Shown here in pieces: positions 54,180 through 62,871 of a stretch of 64,000 nucleotides of DNA. The translations under genes were made by a program, and so were the position numbers. The stretch covers positions 372,001 to 436,000 of the forward strand of contig JAJTBS010000002.1 in assembly GCA_021286765.1 (NCBI GenBank). The letters are read 5' to 3'. The stretch comes from Holophagaceae bacterium. Its GTDB lineage: Bacteria > Acidobacteriota > Holophagae > Holophagales > Holophagaceae. Position 1 is the first letter of the stretch, and the number at the start of each line of letters is the position of its first letter. The notes below the pieces were generated by a model. That model did no database searches and was not told the origin of the DNA. It saw only the letters and a list, made by a program, of their open reading frames with translations.

Positions 54180-55453
54180 GCCGCTCGTTGGTGGTGTGGT
54201 GGGACGGCAGGGTGGTGGGGGCACTGACCCAAGACGATGGGGGCGAACTTGGGTTTGCCTATGGAGCGGATTGGCTTGAGGCCGACGATGCGCCAGCGCT
54301 CTCCGTCTCCCTGCCCAAGCGCACCGAGCCGTTCTCTCGTCGGGAGTGCCGCCCGTTCTTTGGAGGACTCCTGCCGGAGGAGACGCAGCGGCGAGCGGCT
54401 GCCCAGGCTCTGGGCATTTCGGCAGGTAATGACTTCGCCCTGCTGGATCGCCTAGGCGGCGATGTGGCGGGTGCGCTCCAATTTCTGCACACAGGTGAGC
54501 AGCCCCAGGACGCTATGGGCCCCTGGCGGTCTCGGGCTTTGGATGATGAAGAGCTGCTGCGGATCCTCGATACCTTGCCACTGCGCCCCCTGTTGGCCGG
54601 GGAGGAGGGGTTGCGCCTGTCCCTGGCTGGTGCCCAGGCGAAGGTGCCTGTGGTGTTGGTGGGAGACCGGGTGGCCCTGCCACAGCCCGGACAACCCACC
54701 ACCCACATCCTGAAACCAGCCATCCCGCGCTTCGAGGACACCACCGAGAACGAGGCCTTCGCCATGCGGCTGGCTGCTGCGGCTGGACTTGAGGTGGCGG
54801 CTGTGGAACCTCGCGTTCTACGGACTCCGGGTGGAGCGATCAGGACCTTCTTGCTGGTGGAACGCTACGACCGGGCCGTCGCCCCCACAAGCATGGTCCG
54901 TCGTCTCCACCAGGAGGACTTCTGCCAAGCCCTCAGTATTCCAGTCGAGCGCAAATACCAGAGTGAGGGCGGACCTTCCCTGGAAGATGGCTTCGCCATG
55001 CTGCGACGAGTCTCTGCTCGGCCAGCGGCGGATGTCATCAAGCTGCTGGATGCTGTGATCTTCAACGTGGTGGTTGGGAACGCGGATGCCCATGGCAAGA
55101 ACTTCTCGATCCTTTATGCGGACACTGGAGCCCGCCTGGCACCCCTCTACGACCTGTTGTCGACCGTCATGTACCCGGAGCTTTCTCCCAGGTTCGCCAT
55201 GAAAATCGGGAAGCAGGCACGCCTAGCGGACCTGGACGCGGAGAGCTGGTCTGACTTTGCAAAAAAGGCGGGATTGGGACTTCCGCTGGTGCGGCGCAGA
55301 GTCAGTGAACTGGCCTCTGGGCTTACAGAAGCGACCACGGTGACACTTGAAGGCCTTGCTGGTACCGGGCTGCACACTAAGGCTCTTGAACGGTTGGCAG
55401 CCCTTGTCGAATCGCGGTCAGAGGCGTGCGCTACAAGCCTTACGAAGAAATGA
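54176..55453 (+). CDS. hipA: HipA-type serine/threonine kinase toxin
   Basis: 425 residues. N-terminal HipA domain (LVVWWDGRVVGALTQDDGGE, LPEETQRRAAAQALGISAGN), the segment RLSLAGAQAKVPVVLV, and the kinase core with FNVVVGNADAHGKNFSILYA (catalytic Asp near 301) and LAPLYDLLSTVMYPELS (metal-binding Asp near 324). HipA phosphorylates glutamyl-tRNA synthetase in E. coli. Full-length and intact, GTG start overlapping hipB, paired with the operators above. Confidence 0.9.
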   Translation: MSRSLVVWWDGRVVGALTQDDGGELGFAYGADWLEADDAPALSVSLPKRTEPFSRRECRPFFGGLLPEETQRRAAAQALGISAGNDFALLDRLGGDVAGALQFLHTGEQPQDAMGPWRSRALDDEELLRILDTLPLRPLLAGEEGLRLSLAGAQAKVPVVLVGDRVALPQPGQPTTHILKPAIPRFEDTTENEAFAMRLAAAAGLEVAAVEPRVLRTPGGAIRTFLLVERYDRAVAPTSMVRRLHQEDFCQALSIPVERKYQSEGGPSLEDGFAMLRRVSARPAADVIKLLDAVIFNVVVGNADAHGKNFSILYADTGARLAPLYDLLSTVMYPELSPRFAMKIGKQARLADLDAESWSDFAKKAGLGLPLVRRRVSELASGLTEATTVTLEGLAGTGLHTKALERLAALVESRSEACATSLTKK

Positions 55454-55497
55454 AACGGCGAGATAGCGGGCCTGGTTTGGTCAGCGAGTAAACATAT

Positions 55498-55581
55498 TTA
55501 GCTAAGCTTAGTTGTGGTTGGGTAGGTAGCTAATAATTAAGCTTGACCTTAGCCTTACCCAAACATAGCTAAGCTTAAAAT
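55498..55581. repeat. 84-bp AT-rich palindromic repeat, copy 1
   Basis: Starts with TTAGCTAAGCTTAG and ends with ATAGCTAAGCTTAA; inside, TTGGGTA and TACCCAA form an inverted pair around AGCTAATAATTAAGCTT. 82 of 84 positions match copy 2. Confidence 0.85.
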
Positions 55582-55642
55582 CACCGGAACAGCAGGATCA
55601 CTGACGAGCCGAGTTCCGGGAATGCGTCAATCTGCACCAACA

Positions 55643-55726
55643 TTAGCTAAGCTTAGTTGTGGTTGGGTAGGTAGCTAATTATTAAGCTTGACCTTAACCT
55701 TACCCAAACATAGCTAAGCTTAAAAT
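55643..55726. repeat. 84-bp AT-rich palindromic repeat, copy 2
   Basis: Direct repeat of copy 1, 145 bp further. The 61-bp spacer between copies is unrelated in sequence. Two differences: AATAATT against AATTATT, and TTAGCC against TTAACC. Confidence 0.85.
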
Positions 55727-56040
55727 TACAAAATCGATTGAATTCAAAGTCTTGGCTTATCGAGGTGGCACTGGATCGTTGGATGACGGCTTACGAGGTC
55801 TCGTTGGTAAGCCCCAGGCGGTGGCAGGTTCCAGGCTCCATCGAGGCCAGTTGATCCTCAAGGTTTCGCTCGGGAGGTGGGGCCGGCATCCGGCCGAGTG
55901 GCCTCAGCATAATTCGTTCTCCCTGGAGCCGAATGCATGCTCCTGAACCTTATGGCCCTGGCAGAAGCAAGTCGGTACGACTGGGAGATAACTGAGTGCG
56001 TCCATTCCATCAGGACGTCAGGTACCACGCCGAAGAATTT
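55727..56040. other. Intergenic stretch without a supported gene
   Basis: Two short frames cross it (55752-55946 and 55937-56134), but neither has a ribosome site or recognisable protein. It separates the repeats from a convergent small gene. Confidence 0.4.
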
Positions 56041-56307
56041 TCAATCACGTGATTGGACCTCGAAGGTTTCGGAGTCAACCACCATGTCCTTCCGTAGGTG
56101 GTTGATGGCGTTGGCAACGCTTGCCCGGTCGTGAAATAGGACAGGGCTATCCATGTCGCCGATTCGAACAGCGTATTGGTAGCCAGAAATCCCTTCAGCA
56201 TAAACAGGACCACAGGGCTCGCCTGACTGCATCTGCATGGCTGGAACCAATTCTCCGTATGTGATGAGGCGCTGCTGCTGCTTGTGGAGAAGCGTGTAGA
56301 AGGTCAT
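56041..56307 (-). CDS. Small protein of unknown function (88 aa)
   Basis: 88 residues with GGAG 5 nt before the ATG. Sequence: MTFYTLLHKQQQRLITYGEL, then a Gly/Tyr-rich middle (YAEGISGYQYAVRIGDMDSP) and a helical end (SVANAINHLRKDMVVDSETF). No family recognised. The well-placed ribosome site and its codon use suggest a true gene. Confidence 0.55.
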   Translation of the reverse strand: MTFYTLLHKQQQRLITYGELVPAMQMQSGEPCGPVYAEGISGYQYAVRIGDMDSPVLFHDRASVANAINHLRKDMVVDSETFEVQSRD

Positions 56308-56634
56308 AGGAACTCCTGGTGATGGATCCGAGGGCAGGCATAACGGGCCTATCGTAGGTCAATCCACACGACATGGAATGTCAAATCAGGGGCATGAATC
56401 GTTCCTTCACTGGAGCATAGAAAATTCAATCAGAGCACGATTCCATCGCGCATTCGCTTAGCGCTCAAGCTCCGCGAGCCTCTCCAACTGGACAGTAAGT
56501 TGGAGAAGTCGTCGGTGTCGGGAAGGAACAATCGCTCCTCTCACACGGATGAACCGGTGGACCTGATCAATTCACCGAGGTGATCAACCGAAAGCCAATC
56601 ATCCACTTCTTAGCACCAGATTCATGGAGCACCG
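56308..56634. other. Intergenic stretch with a hairpin
   Basis: TCTCCAACT (56481-56489) pairs with AGTTGGAGA (56498-56506) across an 8-nt loop, and TGATCA repeats flank 56564-56584. It separates the divergent genes at 56307 and 56635, so promoters for both are expected here. No gene seen. Confidence 0.5.
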
Positions 56635-57483
56635 ATGTTTCAACCATCCGAGGCCTTCCGCCAGCAGTGGCAGATCTCCAGCCTCTGCACAGAATTCACA
56701 GCCACCTTGCAGCCCTGCATAGAAGAGGGGGTGTCACGCCACTTCGTCCACCAACTGGCACACCAGGTGGTACTCGATGACCGTGGCGAGATCCTTCCGA
56801 GCACAGATCGACAGTTTGCAGTCGTGGTGCGATTGCGGCGCACGTCAAATCTGCTGCCGCACATGGAGGATGACCTTCGCCGGCTTCACTATCGTCCGGC
56901 TGAAACGCTCTATCTGAGCCTTGCTGCCGGTGACCCGGTGGTGCGGGCCCGGATGCGTCTGTTGAACGAATCATCTGCGCGCTTCATCGAGCTCGCTGAG
57001 GCTGGCAGCACCGTGAGGATGGTGGCGGTCTCCCATCGCCGTGAGCTCAACGGGGCCATCGTCATTCGCCACTACCCAGTAGCAGTGTTCTCCGAAGATG
57101 AGCGCCTGGTGTGGGTGCATCCGTCTGCGCATGGCTATGGCTTGATCCGCGAGGGGTTCCCCTTGCGACAGCGTGTTCGGTCTCTAGGTCCCCGACGGAA
57201 AAGGGGAAGGATCCCTGAACTGCTTTCCCATCTGGATCATGCGACGGGCCTGCCGGGGTGGTTTCAGTACGCGAAGGAGCACCTGATTGAACTTGGCATC
57301 GACGAAGAACCGATGTACCGGGCGGTTCTGGATCACCAGGTTCACCTCATGGTCCAGCGGTCCATCTTTGAAGACGCGGACCAGGCGCTTAGGGTAGCCA
57401 CTCAGCAGTTTATGAGTGGGTTTGAGAGCCTGTTCGGCCAAGGCGGCCTGAATCCAGCCCCAGGACGGTTGGAGCTGGCATGA
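56635..57483 (+). CDS. Protein of unknown function, island-borne
   Basis: 282 residues with GGAG 5 nt upstream. Soluble, Arg/His-rich (QFAVVVRLRRTSNLLPHMED, HYRPAETLYLSLAAGDPVVR, SHRRELNGAIVIRHYPVAVF, GPRRKRGRIPELLSHLDHAT). No signal peptide, no membrane segment and no motif I recognise. It precedes the TIM-barrel gene by 134 nt in the same direction, so the two may be a unit. Confidence 0.65.
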   Translation: MFQPSEAFRQQWQISSLCTEFTATLQPCIEEGVSRHFVHQLAHQVVLDDRGEILPSTDRQFAVVVRLRRTSNLLPHMEDDLRRLHYRPAETLYLSLAAGDPVVRARMRLLNESSARFIELAEAGSTVRMVAVSHRRELNGAIVIRHYPVAVFSEDERLVWVHPSAHGYGLIREGFPLRQRVRSLGPRRKRGRIPELLSHLDHATGLPGWFQYAKEHLIELGIDEEPMYRAVLDHQVHLMVQRSIFEDADQALRVATQQFMSGFESLFGQGGLNPAPGRLELA

Positions 57484-57617
57484 GCGAACTCAATCCATTT
57501 GTCCAGAGGGGCCCTCCTGGATGTCGGGGTGTGCCGATTTAACTAGGTCTGCCTATTCAGATTTCCGTTTCCCCCAGCAACCCACAGAGCATCACCCTTT
57601 CCACCACTGGAGTACTG

Positions 57618-58697
57618 ATGGACATCATCCATCACACCGCAATCACCACACCTGCCGTTGCAGCGCCATCCCACCCATTGGGTAACCAGCAGAAGGGACT
57701 GGTTGAAAACCACAAGGCCATTCAGAACACACTCGTAGATCAAGTGGCCAACACCAACAAACACCAGCAGACTGATCCGATGTTCCAGAGTGAGGACAAC
57801 CTGCCCTTGCAAGGTTCCGATGGTCAGAGGCCGTCGCGAATGGTTCTCCTGCGGTATGGGCATCAGACCTTCCCAGATGGCGTGCTTCCGAGGATGGCGG
57901 AGGTCCCCGCTCATCTCGACATCCAGCGCATCAATGTGTCAGGTGACTACAGTCTCCACGCGGAATACTCATCGAAACCCCGGAAGTTCAACTCACCGCT
58001 CCTGGAGGGCCTTGATGCCATCAAGGAAAGCCATCGGCGGGATGTCCCAGAACTCTGGACTAGCTTGAAGTGGGCCCAGGAATTCGCAGTGCTGATGACG
58101 CGTCTGGTCGGCGAAAATCCACCGCCTTGCCAGATCGAGATCCATCCTCCGTTCTTCTCGGCATCCACGACGATCGATGACTTCCTGGCACGGTACGAGG
58201 CCTTCGAAGAGACTATCCATGCGCTGTACCCAGGCTGCGGAATCGTGATTGAGAACCGCGCCGGCACCAAGCACCCGAACCCGTTCATCATGTCCGATTC
58301 AGATTCGATCCTCGCCATGGGGAAAGCGCTTCAGCAAAGCTCCCTCAAGCTGGGAATAGCCTTAGACATCACGCAGATGTTTACGGCTAACTTCGGCAGC
58401 AAGCATCTTGTCGGGCATGAAGGTGTGTCCCTCATTGAGCGTCTCTGGCCCATCCGAGAGCGGATCCACACCATTCACCTCTGGGGTCGTGGGCCTGGGG
58501 GAGGGGCGCATGGGGGTGGACTTGAAGGGGTCTTCGCGAGCACGGATGCCAGGCAGGCTTGTCTGAATGCTCTTCGTGACCTGATCAGCGATGGAGATCT
58601 GCGTTACCTGGTTCTCGAGGTTCGAAAGGCTGCAGATGTCGCCGGGATCATTCAAGATCTTGAAGAGGCCGGGATTGCCCTCGAAGCCATGGCGTAA
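57618..58697 (+). CDS. AP-endonuclease-2 / xylose-isomerase-like TIM-barrel protein
   Basis: 359 residues; GGAG before the ATG. The first 80 residues are Asn/Gln-rich and look disordered. From about 85 a TIM barrel follows: MVLLRYGHQTFPDGVLPRMA, QIEIHPPFFSASTTIDDFLA, YPGCGIVIENRAGTKHPNPF, LGIALDITQMFTANFG, IHTIHLWGRGPGGGAHGGG, YLVLEVRKAADVAGIIQDLE. Acidic and His residues at strand ends (EIH, IEN, ALD, IHLWG, LEV) match the metal sites of the AP endonuclease 2 superfamily (endonuclease IV, sugar isomerases). DNA repair or sugar isomerisation are both possible. Confidence 0.65.
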   Translation: MDIIHHTAITTPAVAAPSHPLGNQQKGLVENHKAIQNTLVDQVANTNKHQQTDPMFQSEDNLPLQGSDGQRPSRMVLLRYGHQTFPDGVLPRMAEVPAHLDIQRINVSGDYSLHAEYSSKPRKFNSPLLEGLDAIKESHRRDVPELWTSLKWAQEFAVLMTRLVGENPPPCQIEIHPPFFSASTTIDDFLARYEAFEETIHALYPGCGIVIENRAGTKHPNPFIMSDSDSILAMGKALQQSSLKLGIALDITQMFTANFGSKHLVGHEGVSLIERLWPIRERIHTIHLWGRGPGGGAHGGGLEGVFASTDARQACLNALRDLISDGDLRYLVLEVRKAADVAGIIQDLEEAGIALEAMA

Positions 58698-58702
58698 AAT
58701 GG

Positions 58703-58754
58703 CAGGAGAATTTGCCCAAGCCGCAAGGGGGTGGCTTGGGCGGGATCTCTCCTG
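58703..58754 (+). other. Two-tier hairpin after the TIM-barrel gene
   Basis: Inner stem GCCCAAGCC / GGCTTGGGC (9 bp) and outer stem CAGGAGA / TCTCCTG (7 bp) with short internal loops. No T-run; may be a structured 3' end. The rest of 58755-58978 shows no gene. Confidence 0.6.
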
Positions 58755-58978
58755 ACATCCGGAAACCTGACACCACCTTCTAAGTGAAGTCGGCTTCGGG
58801 GTAGCCCAAGAGGCAGAGTCTTAGGAATAAGGGATTCGCGACTTTACAGACAATGGAGCCCCCAGGGGCCGGATCTCCCTGAGTAGCTTTGAGTGTGCTG
58901 CACAGACCTGGTTAGGAGATTGGCGCCATATTTTCCAAGAATGTCAAGTATGGCGGGGAGACATGCACTCCGGGTCCA

Positions 58979-60217
58979 ATGGATCAATTCGCGCTAGAGG
59001 GACTCCTCATCGATACTGGATCAGCCATGTCACAAAGGAACCAGATCTCCGCATTTGAGAATAAAGATGGAATGAGAATCGCCGGCCTCTTCGCTGGGGT
59101 TGGCGGCATCGAGCGGGGCCTACATCTTGCCGGGCACGAAACCAAGATGCTTTGTGAGTTAGACCCGCATGCTGCTTGCGTGCTCGAAGATCATTTCCCT
59201 GGTGTACCGCTTCATTCAGATATCACCACCATGCGTCGACTCCCTGCGGTGGATATGATTGCTGCCGGTTTCCCCTGCCAGGACCTGAGCCAGGCCGGTC
59301 AAACCAGCGGAATCCGTGGAGAGCAGTCAGGCCTAATCGACAACCTGTTCGATCTCATTCGTAGGGCCAAACCGCGGCCTGCATGGGTCCTGCTGGAGAA
59401 CGTCCCGTTCATGCTCTTCCTGCACAAAGGCCATGCCATGCAGCATGTCCTTGAAGGGCTTGAGGACCTCGGCTATTCCTGGGCGTACCGCATCATCGAC
59501 GCCCATGCCTTCGGACTTCCCCAGCGGCGCAAGCGCATGATCATTCTGGCGTCACGATCAGGAGACCCCAAGAGCGTGTTGCTTTCAGAAGACGCAGGGC
59601 CAACGGCCCCTCAAAGGCGTGCCGATTGGTGGTGCGGCTTCTATTGGACCGAGGGAAACAGCGGGGTCGGCTGGGCCGTGAATGCTATTCCGCCCTTGAA
59701 GGGCGGGTCTAGAGTTGGAATTCCAAGTCCTCCCGCAATATGGATCCCAGATCAACATCGCATTGTCCTTCCGGACATTCAGGACGCAGAACGACTCCAA
59801 GGGTTCCCGGCTGGCTGGACGAAGCCGAGCGGAGCCTCGTTCCGTGACCGACTCAGGTGGCGAATGGTCGGGAATGCAGTGAGTGTCCCAGTGGCTAAAT
59901 GGATTGGGATGAGATTGTCGAATCCAATCGAGTATGATCCCCAGTTGGAAATTTCATTCGAACGCGAGAAGGGGTGGCCAAAGGCGGCCTGGGGTAAGCG
60001 TGGGGTCCAGTTCGCGTACCCAGTTTCCTCATGGCCCGTTCGCCGGCCCATGAAACCACTCAGCGGTTTTCTCCGCCACCCGTTCACCTCGCTATCCTTG
60101 AGGGCAGCAAGTGGATTCTTGGGCCGCGCAAATAATTCTGGCCTGCGCTTCGAACCGGAATTCCTTGAAGATCTGGAGGCCCAAATCGCTCGAATGAGAG
60201 CCGAGATTGATCGATAG
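58979..60217 (+). CDS. DNA (cytosine-5-)-methyltransferase
   Basis: 412 residues. 5-methylcytosine motifs in order: MRIAGLFAGVGGIERGLHLA (motif I), GFPCQDLSQAGQTSGIRGEQ (motif IV, catalytic Cys), LLENVPFML (VI), RIIDAHAFGLPQRRKRMIIL (VIII), RLRWRMVGNAVSVPVAKWIG (X). Probably methylates one cytosine in a short target site. The start is uncertain: ATG 58979, 59027 and 59072 are all in frame, and the last begins directly at motif I. It sits with a vsr relative and nuclease-like genes, as is typical of restriction-type or DISARM-like clusters. Confidence 0.92.
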   Translation: MDQFALEGLLIDTGSAMSQRNQISAFENKDGMRIAGLFAGVGGIERGLHLAGHETKMLCELDPHAACVLEDHFPGVPLHSDITTMRRLPAVDMIAAGFPCQDLSQAGQTSGIRGEQSGLIDNLFDLIRRAKPRPAWVLLENVPFMLFLHKGHAMQHVLEGLEDLGYSWAYRIIDAHAFGLPQRRKRMIILASRSGDPKSVLLSEDAGPTAPQRRADWWCGFYWTEGNSGVGWAVNAIPPLKGGSRVGIPSPPAIWIPDQHRIVLPDIQDAERLQGFPAGWTKPSGASFRDRLRWRMVGNAVSVPVAKWIGMRLSNPIEYDPQLEISFEREKGWPKAAWGKRGVQFAYPVSSWPVRRPMKPLSGFLRHPFTSLSLRAASGFLGRANNSGLRFEPEFLEDLEAQIARMRAEIDR

Positions 60218-60428
60218 GGGAGAATTGGCCAGATAACAAGGGTTCAGCTTTACATCCCAAGGGAGTGCTTGACTCATGGGATGACGGCTGGTCGAAGCTG
60301 TTTAAGCGAAACATAATTTGTGCACAATTTCTGATGGCTGTGAAACTCCCCTGAAGTCCAGGGAAGGAATGCAGATTCAGACAGACAAGGACATCGCCAG
60401 AACTGGGCAAATCACTAATAATTATTTG
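60218..60428. other. Intergenic stretch between the methyltransferase and HEPN genes
   Basis: CATCCCA (60253-60259) and TGGGATG (60277-60283) form an inverted repeat with a 17-nt loop. Composition drops sharply in GC towards 60400. No gene. Confidence 0.45.
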
Positions 60429-61079
60429 TCATTGGTATTTTTTTTGATTGATGTGGTCTTCGACGTCATCCAGCACACCCTTCATATATTTAGATATAAT
60501 ATTAAACATGTCGGCTAATTGTTTAGATGTGTAATCCTTCCCGCAGTGGCTGAAGGTAATATTTCCATGGGCCAAGCTGTTTCTTTTATTTTTTACAGTT
60601 AACAATTCGTCGCATTTTGATTTTTTTTGCTTAATGCCATATGTTTTCAATTTTTCACGAATAGACCTCGCATCAACATTACCAGAAAAGATTTCGTCTT
60701 TTTCAAATGGCATTAAAATTGAATCTAGAGATATTGAGTTTAACTTTTTGACTAGGTCTGTCGCTGATCTGAGAGAAATGTTTTTAAGTATTTGAATTTT
60801 CATTGATTCATTTAAAGAATCGAAGGGAATTTTTTGGTGATGCATGTGATCGTATAGTTCTTGTATTGCATTTTTTATGGTCGATTCCACCAAATTATAA
60901 ATCATCAAAAAGCAGCTGGCTTTAAGTGTCGTAATTTGTTGTGTTGTAAGCTGTTGATGTCCAGATGGATGGCTTTTGTCTAGGATGCGTAATTCCCCTT
61001 GTTCTGCCGAATAAACGATTTTAAGATAATTATCAATTTCTATGCATCTGTCTTGAAAATCGGCAAAGGTGTTTTTCAT
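60429..61079 (-). CDS. HEPN-domain protein (MAE_28990/MAE_18760-like)
   Basis: 216 residues, very AT-rich coding sequence. All-helical; the HEPN Rx4-6H motif appears as KNKRNSLAHGNITFSHCG near residue 165 (R-N-S-L-A-H). The N-terminal half contains ASCFLMIYNLVESTIKNAIQ, as in MAE_28990-type HEPN proteins. Such proteins are usually RNases in toxin or anti-phage pairs. Only 1 nt separates it from the DUF262 gene upstream. Confidence 0.8.
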   Translation of the reverse strand: MKNTFADFQDRCIEIDNYLKIVYSAEQGELRILDKSHPSGHQQLTTQQITTLKASCFLMIYNLVESTIKNAIQELYDHMHHQKIPFDSLNESMKIQILKNISLRSATDLVKKLNSISLDSILMPFEKDEIFSGNVDARSIREKLKTYGIKQKKSKCDELLTVKNKRNSLAHGNITFSHCGKDYTSKQLADMFNIISKYMKGVLDDVEDHINQKKYQ

Positions 61080-61080
61080 A

Positions 61081-62172
61081 TCACAGGTCCAATAACCGAT
61101 CTCTCACATATTCAATTCTGGCAGCCACCCTCGGTTTCGAGTTACTAGCATCTGAGACGGTTAATTCGATGAATTCATCCGAATATAACCATGAATCGAC
61201 CGGAACGATTGGAACAAGATCTGGCTTCGCCCTTAACGCAAGGGTTACACCAACGGAGATAGCTTCGAATCTCACTCTTGGCACGGATGTATTTTTTGAG
61301 TTTTTCCTGAATCCATTTGGGAAATGTAATTCGACGAAATTTAACATCTGAAAAAACTCATGGCCAAGTTCTACCTTTGGGAAGTCAACTTGGTTTGATT
61401 TTATATATTCATCAAGAAAGGATCTCACACTCTTTTTGAAATTTTTATATTCATTCGCATAAGCAAAATACCTAAGCACCATTTCTGGGGCTTCTTCACG
61501 CCGTTGTTTGCGGTGAGAAATTGGGCAAAGCTTTTTGAAAATATCTGACTCAGAGCATTCAAGTACAAATGAATAAAAAGGCCCTACATAAATTCCTTTT
61601 CTCTTTTCCATATCCTTTAATTCGTCGCTTCCAGTATTAATTCGTTCAAATATGTCAATTCGAACAGACTCATCTGCTTTGTCTGAAAGTTCGATTACTC
61701 GAATTGGCCTTCTGTTGAACTTTCTCTGTCGGCCAAGGTCAAGATCGGAGAATCGGAACCCATTCAATAAGGATAATTTTTCCAAGCCAGTGAGAGACAA
61801 AGTGTTCTCTGTGAAATTTGCAAGAGTCCGAACTCGTTGGGACCCGTCAACAATTTCGATCCGACCCTCATCCTCTCCTACTTCCTTTGAGAGACTTGCT
61901 GTAAAAATGTAAGGAACCGGCAGGCCTAACATTACTGATTCAATAAATTTGCTCTGCCTTCTCTCATCCCAGACAAAGTCCCGTTGGTATTGTGGTACGA
62001 ATAATTCATTCTCATCATCGTCAATACCTGTTTTATATTTTTGCACAATCAATTCAACTGTATATTCCTTCGTGTCGTAATCGACAATGGTCTGTAAGTC
62101 ACGTATTTGTTGTTCCGCTCTAATCTTATGCTCGTCTGAAATTTGCGATTCTGCCTTAGAGGTCTTTGCCAT
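61081..62172 (-). CDS. DUF262 (ParB/Srx-like fold) protein
   Basis: 363 residues. The DUF262 core is clear: ELFVPQYQRDFVWDERRQSK, FIESVMLGLPVPYIFTASLS, RIEIVDGSQRVRTLANFTEN (DGSQR motif near residue 107), and FERINTGSDELKDMEKRKGI. The fold is seen in GmrSD/SspE-type NTP-sensing nucleases, but the HNH (DUF1524) half of those is absent. The HEPN gene next to it may supply the nuclease. GGAGGAATAA lies before the ATG. Codon use is markedly AT-rich, unlike its neighbours, indicating recent transfer. Confidence 0.85.
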   Translation of the reverse strand: MAKTSKAESQISDEHKIRAEQQIRDLQTIVDYDTKEYTVELIVQKYKTGIDDDENELFVPQYQRDFVWDERRQSKFIESVMLGLPVPYIFTASLSKEVGEDEGRIEIVDGSQRVRTLANFTENTLSLTGLEKLSLLNGFRFSDLDLGRQRKFNRRPIRVIELSDKADESVRIDIFERINTGSDELKDMEKRKGIYVGPFYSFVLECSESDIFKKLCPISHRKQRREEAPEMVLRYFAYANEYKNFKKSVRSFLDEYIKSNQVDFPKVELGHEFFQMLNFVELHFPNGFRKNSKNTSVPRVRFEAISVGVTLALRAKPDLVPIVPVDSWLYSDEFIELTVSDASNSKPRVAARIEYVRDRLLDL

Positions 62173-62336
62173 TTATTCCTCCGGTCAAAATTACGGTTAG
62201 ATGCTTCCGTTTCGATTGGGTCTCTAAGCGTGGCATGATCTCCGCGGAGAAGGAGAAGAGGTGTTGCCGCTTCTTTAGGACAACAGGATGCGTTGTTGCA
62301 TTCGGCGATGTGCTCATTCTGCCTGAATCCAGCGAC

Positions 62337-62390
62337 GAGGTCAGTGGGTCATTCGATTGAGAAGGAATTAATCGAATGACCCCAGACCTC
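62337..62390. other. Long perfect-arm inverted repeat between the divergent defence operons
   Basis: GGGTCATTCGATT (62346-62358) pairs with AATCGAATGACCC (62370-62382), enclosed by GAGGTC / GACCTC. The 11-nt loop and 3/2-nt internal loops make a 54-nt hairpin. It lies between the DUF262 operon and vsr, so it may be an operator for both or an RNA structure. Confidence 0.75.
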
Positions 62391-62435
62391 TTCTAGCCAT
62401 CAGAGGCGGCGCCACGTCCAGGCGACGGCAAGCGG

Positions 62436-62862
62436 ATGAAGAGGGTTAGGTGGGGAGGCACTGCGCATGAGAGTTCCGTTTGGAAGCCTTTGTTTTGGTG
62501 CGGGCTCGGAGGATCGACTTCCTCCTCAAGTGGTTCCCGGGACGAATCACCTGGCAGACCTCGTGTTCCTCGGGCCTCGAATTGCCGTGTTCTTGGACGG
62601 CTGTTTCTGGCATGGCTGTCCGACCCACGGGAGCATCCCCAAATCCAACACGGGATGGTGGCTCCGGAAGATCGACGCCAACCGAGGACGGGACCTGGAC
62701 ACCAACGAAAGACTCGCTCAGGCGGGCTGGCAAGTGCTTCGAATATGGGAACATGAAGACACGAACCAAGCCGTCGAGCGCCTCCTTGCCGCCCACAGGT
62801 CGCGATCGTCCAAATCTCGGCATCGTGGACCCCTCGGTCCCAGCCCCGGTTCACCCTCATGA
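62436..62862 (+). pseudogene. vsr: vsr-like very-short-patch repair endonuclease, apparently frameshifted
   Basis: Two adjacent frames must be joined to make a Vsr protein. From the ATG at 62436 the first frame gives MKRVRWGGTAHESSVWKPLF, which fits the family's M..(I/V)R...T..E...R..L start. After about 62495 the next frame gives VVPGTNHLADLVFLGPRIAV, FLDGCFWHGCPTHG, WWLRKIDANRGRDLDTNERL and GWQVLRIWEHED, the catalytic core and zinc site. The in-frame ATG at 62467 alone would yield 131 residues lacking that N-terminus. Vsr nicks T:G mismatches left by 5-methylcytosine deamination, so it fits the methyltransferase nearby. A sequencing error is possible. Confidence 0.7.
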
Positions 62863-62871
62863 GGTCTTGAA

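Noticed and set aside
55498-55726. CRISPR array
   Set aside because: Only two repeat copies, 84 bp long with a 61-bp spacer and no cas genes.
55752-55946. 64-aa plus-strand frame
   Set aside because: TTG start, no ribosome site, no recognisable protein.
58979-60217. Naming the methyltransferase drmMII
   Set aside because: drmMII belongs to class 2 DISARM, while DrmD here indicates class 1; the link is unproven, so a neutral name is used.
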